The notes below the pieces were generated by a model, which saw only the letters and a program-made list of their open reading frames with translations, was not told where the DNA came from and did not search any database. Below are positions 1 to 6,952 of a stretch of 18,979 bases of DNA, in pieces. How positions within the stretch are numbered: position 1 is the first letter of the stretch; each line of letters starts with the position of its first letter. Origin of the DNA: Clostridiales bacterium UBA6388 (GTDB taxonomy: Bacteria > Bacillota > Clostridia > Oscillospirales > Oscillospiraceae); contig DJQK01000083.1 in the NCBI GenBank assembly GCA_002437575.1, positions 1 through 18,979 of the forward strand. The letters run 5' to 3'. The position numbers and the translations under genes are program-made.

Positions 1-415
1 CCATGATCTTGTAGCCCTCGGGGATGAGGCCGAGGTCCTTCATGATCTTCGTGCCGTAGGCTGCCGCTGCCATGCCGCCTTCCTGATCGGAAGCGCCGCG
101 GCCGTAGATGATATCGTCGGTCTCGTAGCCCTGATAGGGGTCGGCCTCCCAGTTGTCGCGGTTGCCGATGCCGACGGTGTCGATGTGCGAGTCGATGGCG
201 ATGATCTTGTCGCCCGTGCCCATCCAGCCGATAACGTTGCCGAGCTTGTCGAACTCGACCTTGTTGTAGCCGAGCTTCGTGAGCTCTTCTGCGATGCGCT
301 TGACGACGCCCTCTTCCTCGCAGGACTCGGACGGGATAGCGATCATATCGCGCAGGAATTTTGCCATGTCGGCCTTGTAGCCTTCCGCAGCCTGTCTGAT
401 TGCTTCATAGTTCAT
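1..415 (-). CDS. ygeY: YgeY-like M20 family metallohydrolase, N-terminal part (truncated by window edge)
   Basis: The first 138 codons are visible; the rest lies beyond position 1. The protein opens MNYEAIRQAADGYKADMAKF and carries the two M20/ArgE-type metal-binding blocks: DSHIDTV (His77, Asp79) and GRGASDQEGG (Asp110, then Glu112). The wording around GRGASDQEGG resembles the YgeY group (selenium-metabolism-linked hydrolases), which lies in purine/pyrimidine-degradation or selenium-hydroxylase clusters in Clostridia and E. coli; its substrate is not firmly known. Other M20 peptidases or deacylases remain possible. The ATG at 413-415 follows a GGGGG ribosome site and a strong promoter (483-510). 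The gene is divergent from a GntR-family regulator, which probably controls it. No in-frame stop or selenocysteine codon is seen in the visible part. Confidence 0.8.
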   Translation of the reverse strand, partial: MNYEAIRQAAEGYKADMAKFLRDMIAIPSESCEEEGVVKRIAEELTKLGYNKVEFDKLGNVIGWMGTGDKIIAIDSHIDTVGIGNRDNWEADPYQGYETDDIIYGRGASDQEGGMAAAAYGTKIMKDLGLIPEGYKIM

Positions 416-482
416 ACTACCGGTAACCCCCTGTTATATCGATTAGATGTCGTTCTTTTTGAAAGCACCTTTTGCTGTATCC

Positions 483-510
483 ATCATACCACAAGAAAAA
501 TCATTGTCAA
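483..510 (-). promoter_or_regulatory. Sigma-A-type promoter of the ygeY-like gene
   Basis: Reading the minus strand, TTGACA (505-510) is followed after 16 bases by TATGAT (483-488). The start codon is about 70 bases downstream, leaving room for a short leader. The -35 box overlaps a perfect 4+4 dyad (504-514), so binding there should block RNA polymerase. Confidence 0.75.
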
Positions 511-514
511 ACAA
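504..514. promoter_or_regulatory. Candidate GntR/FadR-type operator
   Basis: TTGTCAAACAA is a perfect TTGT-N3-ACAA dyad. It fits the general FadR-subfamily operator shape t.GT-N3-AC.a. It covers the whole -35 box of the ygeY-like gene and lies in the intergenic region shared with the GntR-family gene, so repression by that regulator is the simplest reading. The match to the family consensus is from memory; binding is inferred. Confidence 0.5.
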
Positions 515-591
515 AATTTTTGATTACCTAAAAATTTTTTCGTTTGCACGATTTTAACGGCTTTTTCTGTGGAAGTTTCACAAAAGGCTTG

Positions 592-620
592 TTGCAAACG
601 CGGGCGCGGTGTGCTAACAT
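592..620 (+). promoter_or_regulatory. Likely promoter of the GntR regulator gene
   Basis: TTGCAA (592-597), a 17-base spacer and TAACAT (615-620) give a moderate sigma-A-type promoter about 34 bases before the ATG at 654. The GCAAAC at its -35 end (594-599) has an inverted copy, GTTTGC, at 542-547, possibly part of an autoregulatory site. Confidence 0.45.
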
Positions 621-653
621 AAATAGAACGAACAAGCGAAAGAAGGGCGGACC

Positions 654-1361
654 ATGCCGATCCCGGAGGGCAGCGGTATCATCAACAGAAAATTTGCCAG
701 GCAGGCGGTCTATGAGACGCTGCGCGACTGGATCATCACAGGCGTTTTAGAGCCGGGCGAAAAAATTCTCGATCAGGAGCTCGGCGAGTACTTCAGCGTC
801 AGCCGCACGCCGGTGCGCGAGGCCTTGCAGCAGCTGCAAACGCAGAAGCTCGTGCAGATCATGCCGGGCCGGGCCACGGTCGTCGCGCCGCTGGACGTGC
901 AGGACATCGAAAAATGCTACCGGCCGCTGGCAGAGCTCGAGGCGCTGGCGGCGGAGCTTGCGTGCGGGCATTTGTCCGAGGACGATTTTTTTGAGCTCGA
1001 GTACACGCTCCGGCAGTCGGCTGACGCGGCGCAGAAGGACGACGCCGTGACCGTGGTCGGCTGCGACGAGCGCTTTCACACCTACATCGTGGACGCGGCG
1101 GGGAACGAATATCTCTCGGAACTTACCAATACGCTGCTTCTGCACATCCGCCGGATCAAGTATCACTATTTCCATCTGGCCTCCATGCGGCAGGCATCTG
1201 CCCAGCAGCACAGCGAGATCTTGCAGGCGCTTCGCCAGAGCGATGCGGCAAGCTCCAAAACGCTTATGCGAGAGCACTGGCTCAGCGCCATGCGCGGCTG
1301 TCTGGGCGAGACGGTGGCGTATTTGAGAAGTCTTGAAGAACCGACGAACGCGCAGCGTTAA
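654..1361 (+). CDS. GntR family transcriptional regulator (FadR/FCD subfamily)
   Basis: This 235-residue protein has an N-terminal winged helix-turn-helix (about residues 10-80) with the hallmark SVSRTPVREAL at 48-58. The C-terminal all-helical FCD ligand domain (about 85-225) retains the metal-ligand pattern: Asp138 and His142 in CDERFH, His186 in QQHSEIL and His208 in REHW. FCD regulators usually sense small carboxylates or sugar acids, often with a bound metal, and mostly repress neighbouring genes. It is transcribed divergently from the ygeY-like hydrolase and points toward the cyclase-family hydrolase, so its effector is probably a substrate or product of those enzymes. The ATG follows a GAAGGGCGG site. 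Length is normal for the family, with no sign of damage. The ligand cannot be named. Confidence 0.9.
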   Translation: MPIPEGSGIINRKFARQAVYETLRDWIITGVLEPGEKILDQELGEYFSVSRTPVREALQQLQTQKLVQIMPGRATVVAPLDVQDIEKCYRPLAELEALAAELACGHLSEDDFFELEYTLRQSADAAQKDDAVTVVGCDERFHTYIVDAAGNEYLSELTNTLLLHIRRIKYHYFHLASMRQASAQQHSEILQALRQSDAASSKTLMREHWLSAMRGCLGETVAYLRSLEEPTNAQR

Positions 1362-1395
1362 AGGGAAGGAAAACGGATATTCCATGAAAAACGTT

Positions 1396-1499
1396 CCTTC
1401 ATAAATGGAAGGTTTTCATAGGAAGATCAGTAGGAGACGAGGCTCGCGTTTTGATTCAAAAAACGCGGAACCTTTCTGAGAAAAGAATTTCATCAGAAA
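1396..1499. other. Cluster of three small inverted repeats downstream of the GntR gene
   Basis: The 228-base gap between the converging regulator and cyclase genes holds three dyads: CCTTC/GAAGG (1396-1400 and 1408-1412), followed by TTTT; CGCGTTTT/AAAACGCG (1445-1452 and 1460-1467); and TTTCTGA/TCAGAAA (1473-1479 and 1493-1499). None has a strong U-tract, though the first could be a weak terminator for the regulator gene. Nothing else is supportable here; the short open frames have no ribosome site. Confidence 0.3.
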
Positions 1500-1589
1500 A
1501 CAGGATTACTCGACCGGGATCGCGACGGACGGATAAAAAGATACACCAAGGGCATCAAACGCAGCGCGATCTCCATTTGCAGCGCGGTT

Positions 1590-2252
1590 TTACCCGCCTT
1601 CCGTTTCGTCCCCGAGCCATGCAATGGCCCGGCAGGGTGCGCCGTCGCTGGTTTTTACTTTGATGGGCAGGCAGGCAAAGCGGAAAAGCCTGTCTCCGCA
1701 GAGCTCTAAATTTTTGAGATTTTCGATGTTCACGATGTCCTTCTGCGCGAAAAGCGCCTTATGCCGCGGAAGATTTTCGTCTGTGATGGGATCGAGGCCA
1801 ATGACGTCAAAACCGATGCCCTTGTAAGCTCCGTCCAGAACATACTGCAAAACGTCTTCGTCGATGCAGGGATAGTCGCCGAAGTACGCATCGGTTCCCC
1901 AGTATTTGTCCCAGCCGAGGCAGAAGAGCAGAAAGTCGGCTTTTTCTGCCTTATCGCCGTATTTCCGGAGCTCTTTTATCGTAATGGACTCGCCGGGCCC
2001 AAGATGGCGGCAGTCGACGACAAGCGCGCGGCCCGCGAACTGTTCGGCGGGAAAGGCGTCGAGCGTCGTTCTTCCGGGGAACAGGTGCGCCGGCGGGTCG
2101 ATATGCGTGCCGGTGTGGGAGTAAAAGGACAACAGCGTTTCCTGAAAACCGTCTTTTTTATACGTGTTGGCAATGGTCAACTGCGGCGGCTCGGTGCCGG
2201 GATAGACCGGCATGGTTTCGTTGATCGTGTGCGTCAGGTCGATGACTTTCAT
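1590..2252 (-). CDS. Cyclase family protein (kynurenine formamidase-like metal hydrolase)
   Basis: This 220-residue protein begins MKVIDLTHTINETMPVYPG, the standard opening of the cyclase family (PF04199). It has the signature HTGTHIDPPAH with metal ligands His46, His50, Asp52 and His56. The FDVIGLDPITDE and LPRHK segments near residue 160 also fit the family. Members hydrolyse amide or ester bonds in small molecules (N-formylkynurenine, isatin and others) using divalent metal; the substrate here is unknown. The start chosen at 2252 has a GAGAGGG site just upstream. A longer in-frame extension to 2474 exists but has no family-like sequence and no ribosome site, so it is rejected. Its convergence with the GntR gene and closeness to the YgeY-like hydrolase suggest a small-molecule amide/ring-degradation locus, by inference only. 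Confidence 0.88.
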   Translation of the reverse strand: MKVIDLTHTINETMPVYPGTEPPQLTIANTYKKDGFQETLLSFYSHTGTHIDPPAHLFPGRTTLDAFPAEQFAGRALVVDCRHLGPGESITIKELRKYGDKAEKADFLLFCLGWDKYWGTDAYFGDYPCIDEDVLQYVLDGAYKGIGFDVIGLDPITDENLPRHKALFAQKDIVNIENLKNLELCGDRLFRFACLPIKVKTSDGAPCRAIAWLGDETEGG

Positions 2253-2451
2253 GGAAAGACCCTCTCTTTCTTCGTCAGTTTCTACTATTTTACGATTCTT
2301 CTGCCCAAAAGGAAAGTCCCAACACAAAAATCCGCCGCTTACGCCGTATTTCAGACCATTACCGGTTGAAGGACCGACGGCGAGGAATTTTTGCGCTGCG
2401 CAAGACATTTTTTTCGCAGGAATACTGACGGATTGCAGGGGCAGCACCGCC

Positions 2452-2625
2452 AAGGGCGGGTACGAGCAAAGCAACGACGTCGCCGCCGTCAGCGCGTGGA
2501 TCGAGGATAACGGCTATGATTACGCTGGGCCGATGCTCGATATTTATCACGTCAGCCCCCACGAGACGCAGAACCCCGGCGAGTTCGTCATCGAGGTCTG
2601 CTTCCCGGTCAGAAAGAAGCAGTAA
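2452..2625 (+). pseudogene. C-terminal remnant of a GyrI-like small-molecule-binding protein
   Basis: The last 58 codons before the stop at 2623-2625 encode a recognisable GyrI-like/effector-binding domain end: KGGYEQ, then SAWIEDNGYDYAGPMLDIYH, then a PGEFVIEVCFPV strand and RKKQ. These resemble the final part of domains found after MerR/AraC DNA-binding regions or as stand-alone GyrI-like proteins. The preceding roughly 100 residues needed for a complete domain are absent, and no start codon with a ribosome site lies upstream in frame; the upstream frame runs antisense into the cyclase gene. An intact hairpin terminator follows the stop. The 2253-2451 stretch holds no other recognisable feature. 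This reads as a 5'-deleted gene. Confidence 0.6.
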
Positions 2626-2632
2626 CAAAGAA

Positions 2633-2664
2633 ACCCGCGGATGGTTTTTGAGCCGTCCGCGGGT
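2633..2664. terminator. Bidirectional intrinsic terminator
   Basis: ACCCGCGGATGG (2633-2644) pairs with CCGTCCGCGGGT (2653-2664), a 12-base-pair stem with one G-U pair on the plus-strand RNA and an 8-base loop. The minus-direction exit is T-rich (TTTCTTTG), serving the MoxR-type gene that ends at 2670; the plus-direction exit (GCTTTCT) follows the GyrI-like remnant. Confidence 0.8.
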
Positions 2665-2669
2665 GCTTT

Positions 2670-4103
2670 CTATAAGGTTTTGGCGATTTCTTCGGGGAGC
2701 GTCTGTCTGCACAGGGCGGCGTAGCGTGCGCTTTCCTTGAGAAAGGGGGCTGCGCCGGGAAGATTTTTGAGCTGCGTGAGGAAGATGAGAAGCTCGTGTC
2801 CGGCGCCGAAGGTCTCGTACACGAAGGCCAGAGCGTTATCCAGCTTTCGGGCCGTTTTTTCGCGGAGCGCCTGCGCCTGCGCGGCAAGGGTCTGCGCTTC
2901 CTGTTCCAATGCGCTCGTATCTTCCGCACCGCGAAGCAGCGCATGGAGCTTTGCGGCAAACCGGCGTTCGGCCGATTCCTCCGCCGCAGGCAGAACGCCG
3001 AGGTCTTTTCGAAGCTGCATGGCGGCTTCTCTTCGCGAAAGATTCTGCCTTGCAGCGGAAAGCGGGTCTTTTTCGTTTTTGATCGCTGCGCAGAAGCTCG
3101 AAACGCTGCCGGACAGCGCCGCAGTCCGCCGGTAAGCGTCCAATTCCCGCGAGACGGCGTGGAGCAGAAATTCCGCTGCCGCCAGACGCGCGTCAAAGGA
3201 AAGCTGCCGCAGCTCCGGTGCGCCGCAGGCGCTTTGGCCCATCAGAATTGCCGTCAGGTCCAGTCTATTTTGCAGACTCGCATAGAGCGCAAAAAACGCG
3301 GCGAAGGACGAAGAAATTTCCGCGTGCTGCAAAAACTCGCCGAACAACGCGGCGTTTTCTTCAAAGCCGAGGCGCTCATAGCTGTATAAAGCTTCCGACA
3401 GGTCCTCCCAGCCGCGGGCGGTGACGAAGCTGCGGCCTCTGGCGTGCGGCTCGACGATGTAAAAATGCTCGGGGTTCAGCTCAAGATACGATAAAACCGC
3501 CGGATGAAGACCCTTCGCGTGCGCGTAATCGCGCCAGATGGGGTAGCTTTCCGTGATCTCCAGAAGCCTCACGCGGTCCATCGTAACAGTGTCAAATGAA
3601 CGCGCCGACTCGTTATAGGCAGGCGGATTTCCCGCCGCGGCGATGAGCCAGCCCTCGGGAAGGCGGTGCGTGCCGAACTGCTTGGACTGCAATAATTGCA
3701 GCATCGCCGGCATGAGCGTTTCGGAGACGCAGTTGATCTCGTCCAGAAACAAAATACCGGTTTTTATGCCCGTTTTTTCCATGCGGTCATAGACGCTTGC
3801 GAGAATTTCGCTCATCGTATACTCGGTCACAGAGTACGGCTTGCCGCCGAAGCTTTTTTCGCGGATGAGCGGAAGCCCGAGCGCACTCTGGCGCGTGTGG
3901 TGCGTCATGGTGTAGGAGACGAGATTGGTGTGCAGCTCCGCGGCCAGCTGATAAAGAATTGCCGTTTTGCCGACGCCCGGCGGGCCCATGAGAAGAAGCG
4001 GCCGCTGCCGTACGGTGGGGATAGCCAGCGTTCCGTCGTCTTTTCGTTCGGTATAGGAAAGCATCGCGCATCGAAGCTCCTGCTTTGCCTGTTTTATATC
4101 CAT
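2670..4103 (-). CDS. MoxR-type AAA+ ATPase paired with a VWA-like protein
   Basis: This 477-residue protein has a complete AAA+ core: Walker A GPPGVGKT (40-47), Walker B GILFLDE (116-122), sensor-1 Asn159 in AAAGNP, and an arginine-finger region MDRVR (175-179). MoxR-group ATPases act with VWA-domain partners as chaperone-like remodelling or metal-insertion machines. The roughly 200-residue C-terminal region is Ala/Glu/Arg-rich and helical, probably coiled coil (about 340-430), and is not a family I can name. The ATG at 4101-4103 has a GGGAGGG site and overlaps the end of the upstream VWA-like gene by 10 bases, so the two are translationally coupled and likely form a complex. An in-frame extension to 4154 lies inside the upstream gene and is not needed. 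The gene ends at a bidirectional terminator. Confidence 0.85.
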   Translation of the reverse strand: MDIKQAKQELRCAMLSYTERKDDGTLAIPTVRQRPLLLMGPPGVGKTAILYQLAAELHTNLVSYTMTHHTRQSALGLPLIREKSFGGKPYSVTEYTMSEILASVYDRMEKTGIKTGILFLDEINCVSETLMPAMLQLLQSKQFGTHRLPEGWLIAAAGNPPAYNESARSFDTVTMDRVRLLEITESYPIWRDYAHAKGLHPAVLSYLELNPEHFYIVEPHARGRSFVTARGWEDLSEALYSYERLGFEENAALFGEFLQHAEISSSFAAFFALYASLQNRLDLTAILMGQSACGAPELRQLSFDARLAAAEFLLHAVSRELDAYRRTAALSGSVSSFCAAIKNEKDPLSAARQNLSRREAAMQLRKDLGVLPAAEESAERRFAAKLHALLRGAEDTSALEQEAQTLAAQAQALREKTARKLDNALAFVYETFGAGHELLIFLTQLKNLPGAAPFLKESARYAALCRQTLPEEIAKTL

Positions 4104-5368
4104 CCTTCGTCCCTCCCGGGCTTTTCCGCGTTTAAGATGAGCTTGATCGCCCACGGCGGAATGTTGATATCATCGTAGCGGTATTGGAGCATCACGAACG
4201 CGGCGGGGTAATCGGGCGCTTTTTCGGGGAAGACGCCGTAGCCGTCGGTGAAGTAGAGAACGCCCCCCAGCCGCGGCAGATCGCCGGACGCGACGTGCTC
4301 GTCGATGCGCCGGAAGGCCGGGCGAAAGTCCGTTCCGCCGCCGCCGTAGAGCTCGAGATGATCGAAATACCACTGAAATTCGTCCAGCGTTGTGACCAGC
4401 GTGTCCTGCTGCACGGCGCTGTCGCATTGCAGGATGCGCAGCCGGAAGCGGTCAAAAAACAGCCGTTCGCGCAGCAGAATATCGTAAACCGCGCGTAAAA
4501 ACCAGCTTGTCATGCCGCGCGAGCACGAGGCTGAGGTGTCGATGACGATCGCAAGCTCGCGAAGCTTCCGCTCCTCGGCGTATTCCAGCGGCTCGATCAA
4601 AGCCACGCGGTCGTAGTGCTCCATGCCGTAGGCGTACCACGAGTAGGCAAAGTCCGCGTCGTTCACGTGCCGGTTCTCATGCACAACGGAAAACGCGCGT
4701 AAAAGCTTTGCAAATTTTGCGTGGTTCTCCGGAAGTTCGGGGAGTGTGAGCCTTGCGCCTGCCGTGCCGGCGCCGATCTTCGGCTTTTCGTCCTGCATAT
4801 AACGCGCGAGCTTTTCCTTCTGCCGGAGAAAAAGCGCCTGACGGCCTGCGCCGTCGCCGGTGGAAGCGGGAAGATATGCCCGGTCTTCTGCGGCGGTCCA
4901 GAAGCTGTGGCTGTCGCGCGAAAAAAGCTCGGTGAGCGTTTGCCGGTTTATGGGGAAGCTTTCTGCCAGCTGCTCGTAAATGGCGGGCGCGGAGAAGGCC
5001 GTGCCCTTTTGGAGCGCATAGAGGGCCCTGGCTGCGTCGCCGTCTAACGTACGGCCCAAAAGCCTTGCCGCCAGAAATTCCGCCGCCATGTCGCACGCAA
5101 GATCCCAAACGTCCATTTCCCGCTTTCCGCGCGTCCAGAGATGGCCCAGCATCGCGTGCAGAACGCTCTGAAGAAGCGTCCGTTCGGCTTCTTCCGACTG
5201 CTTTACAGCCGCCTCCAAAAACGAGACCGGCGCGTAGAAAAACGTTCCGTCCGTGCCAATGCCGTACCCCTGCTTCCAGTCGAGAAGCCCGAGCGGCAGG
5301 GCCAGCACCGGAAGCTTTTCATAGAGCCTGCCGCGCAGAAGCTGATAGAGTTTCGCGCCGTCCGCCAC
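4094..5368 (-). CDS. VWA-like domain protein with DUF2201-type N-terminal putative metallopeptidase region
   Basis: This 424-residue protein starts at GTG 5368, placed 8 bases after AAGGAGG and behind an extended -10 promoter. The C-terminal third is a VWA-like fold with a full MIDAS metal site: DTSAS (277-281), Thr346 in GGGGTDF and Asp375 in YFTDG, ending with PPWAIKLIL. The N-terminal half fits DUF2201-type domains (putative metallopeptidase): LLQSVLHAMLGH (65-76), then WDLACDMAAEF with Asp93. A canonical HEXXH is not present; the matching position reads QSVLH, leaving His71, His76 and Asp93 as possible metal ligands. It overlaps the MoxR-type ATPase gene by 10 bases, matching the common MoxR plus VWA pairing. 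Substrate and process are unknown. Confidence 0.82.
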   Translation of the reverse strand: MADGAKLYQLLRGRLYEKLPVLALPLGLLDWKQGYGIGTDGTFFYAPVSFLEAAVKQSEEAERTLLQSVLHAMLGHLWTRGKREMDVWDLACDMAAEFLAARLLGRTLDGDAARALYALQKGTAFSAPAIYEQLAESFPINRQTLTELFSRDSHSFWTAAEDRAYLPASTGDGAGRQALFLRQKEKLARYMQDEKPKIGAGTAGARLTLPELPENHAKFAKLLRAFSVVHENRHVNDADFAYSWYAYGMEHYDRVALIEPLEYAEERKLRELAIVIDTSASCSRGMTSWFLRAVYDILLRERLFFDRFRLRILQCDSAVQQDTLVTTLDEFQWYFDHLELYGGGGTDFRPAFRRIDEHVASGDLPRLGGVLYFTDGYGVFPEKAPDYPAAFVMLQYRYDDINIPPWAIKLILNAEKPGRDEGWI

Positions 5369-5395
5369 AGCCGCCGCCTCCTTCGTGTTTTTCTC

Positions 5396-5401
5396 AGTAT
5401 A
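5396..5401 (-). promoter_or_regulatory. Extended -10 promoter of the VWA-like/MoxR operon
   Basis: On the minus strand TGG-TATACT gives an extended -10 element (TATACT at 5396-5401) about 28 bases before the GTG start. The -35 is poor (TTGCGC at 15-base spacing). The AAGGAGG ribosome site (5377-5383) is downstream. This placement decides the GTG start and excludes the longer open frame reaching 5575. Confidence 0.6.
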
Positions 5402-5445
5402 CCACACAAAGACCCCGCGCAAAAGAAAAACTTCCCAATTCGCGC

Positions 5446-5475
5446 AAAAAACCGGCAGACGAGACGCCTGCCGGT
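5446..5475 (-). terminator. Intrinsic terminator of the decayed transporter gene
   Basis: On the minus strand ACCGGCAG pairs with CTGCCGGT (5468-5475 with 5451-5458) around a 9-base loop, followed by a run of six T (5446-5451 on the plus strand read A). It starts 6 bases after the stop TAA (5481-5483) of the broken gene and would insulate the VWA-like operon from upstream transcription. Confidence 0.85.
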
Positions 5476-5480
5476 GTTGT

Positions 5481-5711
5481 TTACGATAAGATGCCGGTCG
5501 ATTGCAAAAAACAGAACGAACATCATGATGGGCGCGATGTAGCGGATCATGAGAACATACACGCAGAAGAACCATAACGCCGTCAGAAGCGCAAAGCCGG
5601 TGTCAAATCAATGCCGCCCGCGACGCCGTTGTAGACGATGAGCGCCGCCGCGGCCAGCACAAAGCCCGCCGGCTGCAAACCGCTTTTTCCGCGCCGCGTC
5701 TTTACGAAGGC
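5481..5711 (-). pseudogene. Frameshifted C-terminal remnant of a membrane transporter (possibly Na+:neurotransmitter symporter family)
   Basis: Between the Thr/Ser exporter gene and the VWA-like operon, the minus strand encodes two hydrophobic segments that are readable only by changing frame twice. The first is GFVLAAAALIVYNGVAGGID, the second ALLTALWFFCVYVLMIRYIA followed by PIMMFVLF. The frame breaks at a T run at 5603-5610, and again at the six-T run at 5506-5511; after the second shift it ends LQSTGILS then TAA at 5481, followed by an intact terminator. The IRYIAP block followed by an STGI ending resembles the last helix of Na+:neurotransmitter symporters, but the match is by eye and weak. 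No start or N-terminal part is present, so most of the gene is deleted. Confidence 0.45.
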
Positions 5712-5744
5712 AGTGTTGTGTGGTATAGTTATGCCGTAGGGGCG

Positions 5745-6176
5745 TTATCTGGTCTTGGCCGCGTAATGGCAGATCTGCCGAATGACTGCTACCACGCAGA
5801 TACCGGCCGACAGGCCCATCGCCCACTGGGCGGTGACGAGCGCGTACTGGCGCATGATGGCAAACTGGCTCTGCACGAGCGCGAGCATCGCGTAGTAAGC
5901 AGACCCTCCCGGAACGAGCGGGATGAGCGCCGGGAGAAGAAATACCGTCGCGGGCGTTTTGGCGAGCTTCGCGGCGATCTCGCTGTAGCTGGCGGCAAAC
6001 GTGCCGACGAGGACGAGAAGATAAAAAACGCTCTCCACGCGGTCTTTTAGAAGAAGATACAGCCCCCAGCTGAGCATTCCGCCGACCGAGGCCGGAACGA
6101 TCTTCTTTGCCGGGACGTTCATTAAAAAACAGTAGCCGACCGTGGAAAAAAGCGCGGTGCACAAATCAAAGATCAT
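5745..6176 (-). CDS. Threonine/serine exporter, small membrane subunit (ThrE_2/YjjB type)
   Basis: This 143-residue protein is almost wholly hydrophobic, with four to five predicted transmembrane helices. It carries the family hallmark ALIPLVPGGSAYYAM (about 83-97) of ThrE_2/DUF3815 proteins. With its partner just upstream it forms a split version of ThrE, a proton-motive-force-driven exporter of threonine and serine (and, in YjjPB, succinate). The ATG at 6174-6176 lies 3 bases after the partner's stop, with a GGGGTGTGAG ribosome site inside the partner's end, indicating translational coupling. It ends KTR at 5745. A decayed transporter remnant follows on the same strand, and no dedicated terminator is seen directly after the stop. 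Confidence 0.88.
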   Translation of the reverse strand: MIFDLCTALFSTVGYCFLMNVPAKKIVPASVGGMLSWGLYLLLKDRVESVFYLLVLVGTFAASYSEIAAKLAKTPATVFLLPALIPLVPGGSAYYAMLALVQSQFAIMRQYALVTAQWAMGLSAGICVVAVIRQICHYAAKTR

Positions 6177-6179
6177 CGC

Positions 6180-6935
6180 TCACACCCCGAAAAGATAAAT
6201 TGCGCTGCCAAAGCCGATGGCAAGCATCAGGGCCAGCAGCAAAGACTCCACCATGCGTAAAAGCCCCGAGACCGTGTGCCCGACGAGCATATCGCGCACG
6301 GCGTTGGTAAGCGCCGCGCCGGGGATCAGCAGCATGATAACGCCGATGGAGATCTTGTTGATATCCAGCGCCGGGACCTGACGGCCCACGAACCAGATAA
6401 AGCTTCCGGCCACAAAGCCGACAAGCACCTGAAAAAACGCGGCGTTGCGGAACACGGGCTGGATCGTCCGCTGCATGAAGCAGACCATGACGCCCACGAA
6501 CGCGGCCAGCACCGCGTCATACCAGCGCCCCCCAAAAAACAGCGTAAAGCTGAAGGCCGTGATCACGCTTCCGAGATAGAGCGTGCGCGCACGCGGCTGC
6601 TCGCGGTCGATTTTTTGCAGCTCCGCGCGAAAATCCCGGGCGCTGATGGGCTCTAAACAGATACGGCGACTGAGCGCGTTGAGCCGCTCCAATTTTACAA
6701 AGTCAAACGTCGAGGCTTTGTTGACACGGCGCGTCTGCGTCAGCTCCACGCCGTCTTCAAACTGCACCGTCAGCACAAGGTCTGACGTGATGGCGAAAAT
6801 ATCGACCTTTTTGGCCCCATAGGCCCGGCCCAGCCGCGTCATGGTGTCTTCCACGCGGTTGATCTCCGCGCCGCACAGAAGCAGCATCTGGCCCATGTCC
6901 AGAAGCCCGTGCAGGATCTGATCGTGCGCTTCCAT
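6180..6935 (-). CDS. Threonine/serine exporter, large subunit (ThrE_1/YjjP type)
   Basis: This 251-residue protein has a soluble N-terminal portion (about 1-115) containing CGAEINRVEDTM and the VDIFAITSDLVLTV strand pair. Four to five transmembrane helices follow (about 118-250). The segment IPGAALTNAVRDMLVGHTVS (204-223) is the ThrE_1 (PF06738) hallmark. It should work with the small subunit encoded 3 bases downstream to export threonine/serine or a related small acid. The ATG at 6933-6935 is fixed by a near-perfect AAAGGAGGT 5 bases upstream; an in-frame ATG 33 bases earlier lies upstream of this site within the hairpin flank and is rejected. Transcription starts from a strong promoter (7017-7044) whose leader is dominated by one large hairpin. 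A serine dehydratase elsewhere in the window also handles serine. Confidence 0.9.
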   Translation of the reverse strand: MEAHDQILHGLLDMGQMLLLCGAEINRVEDTMTRLGRAYGAKKVDIFAITSDLVLTVQFEDGVELTQTRRVNKASTFDFVKLERLNALSRRICLEPISARDFRAELQKIDREQPRARTLYLGSVITAFSFTLFFGGRWYDAVLAAFVGVMVCFMQRTIQPVFRNAAFFQVLVGFVAGSFIWFVGRQVPALDINKISIGVIMLLIPGAALTNAVRDMLVGHTVSGLLRMVESLLLALMLAIGFGSAIYLFGV

Positions 6936-6952
6936 CGCGCACCTCCTTTCTG

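Noticed and set aside
1..415. A selenoprotein reading of the YgeY-like gene
   Set aside because: The family name refers to genomic association with selenium metabolism; no in-frame TGA or SECIS-like hairpin is seen in the visible part.
1451..1663. Short open frame on the plus strand in the regulator-cyclase gap, and a 24-codon frame on the minus strand just after the cyclase stop
   Set aside because: No ribosome site for the plus-strand frame, no family resemblance for either, and the plus-strand frame overlaps the 3' end of the cyclase gene.
2253..2474. N-terminal extension of the cyclase gene to 2474
   Set aside because: The added residues match nothing in the family, and a good ribosome site stands before the ATG at 2252.
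5369..5575. N-terminal extension of the VWA-like gene to 5575
   Set aside because: It crosses an intrinsic terminator, a promoter -10 and the remnant of another gene; the GTG at 5368 has a perfect ribosome site.
5701..5729. Plus-strand promoter-like TTTACG / TATAGT at 5701-5729 pointing into the antisense of the exporter genes
   Set aside because: No plus-strand gene follows and the match is modest; antisense transcription cannot be claimed from this alone.
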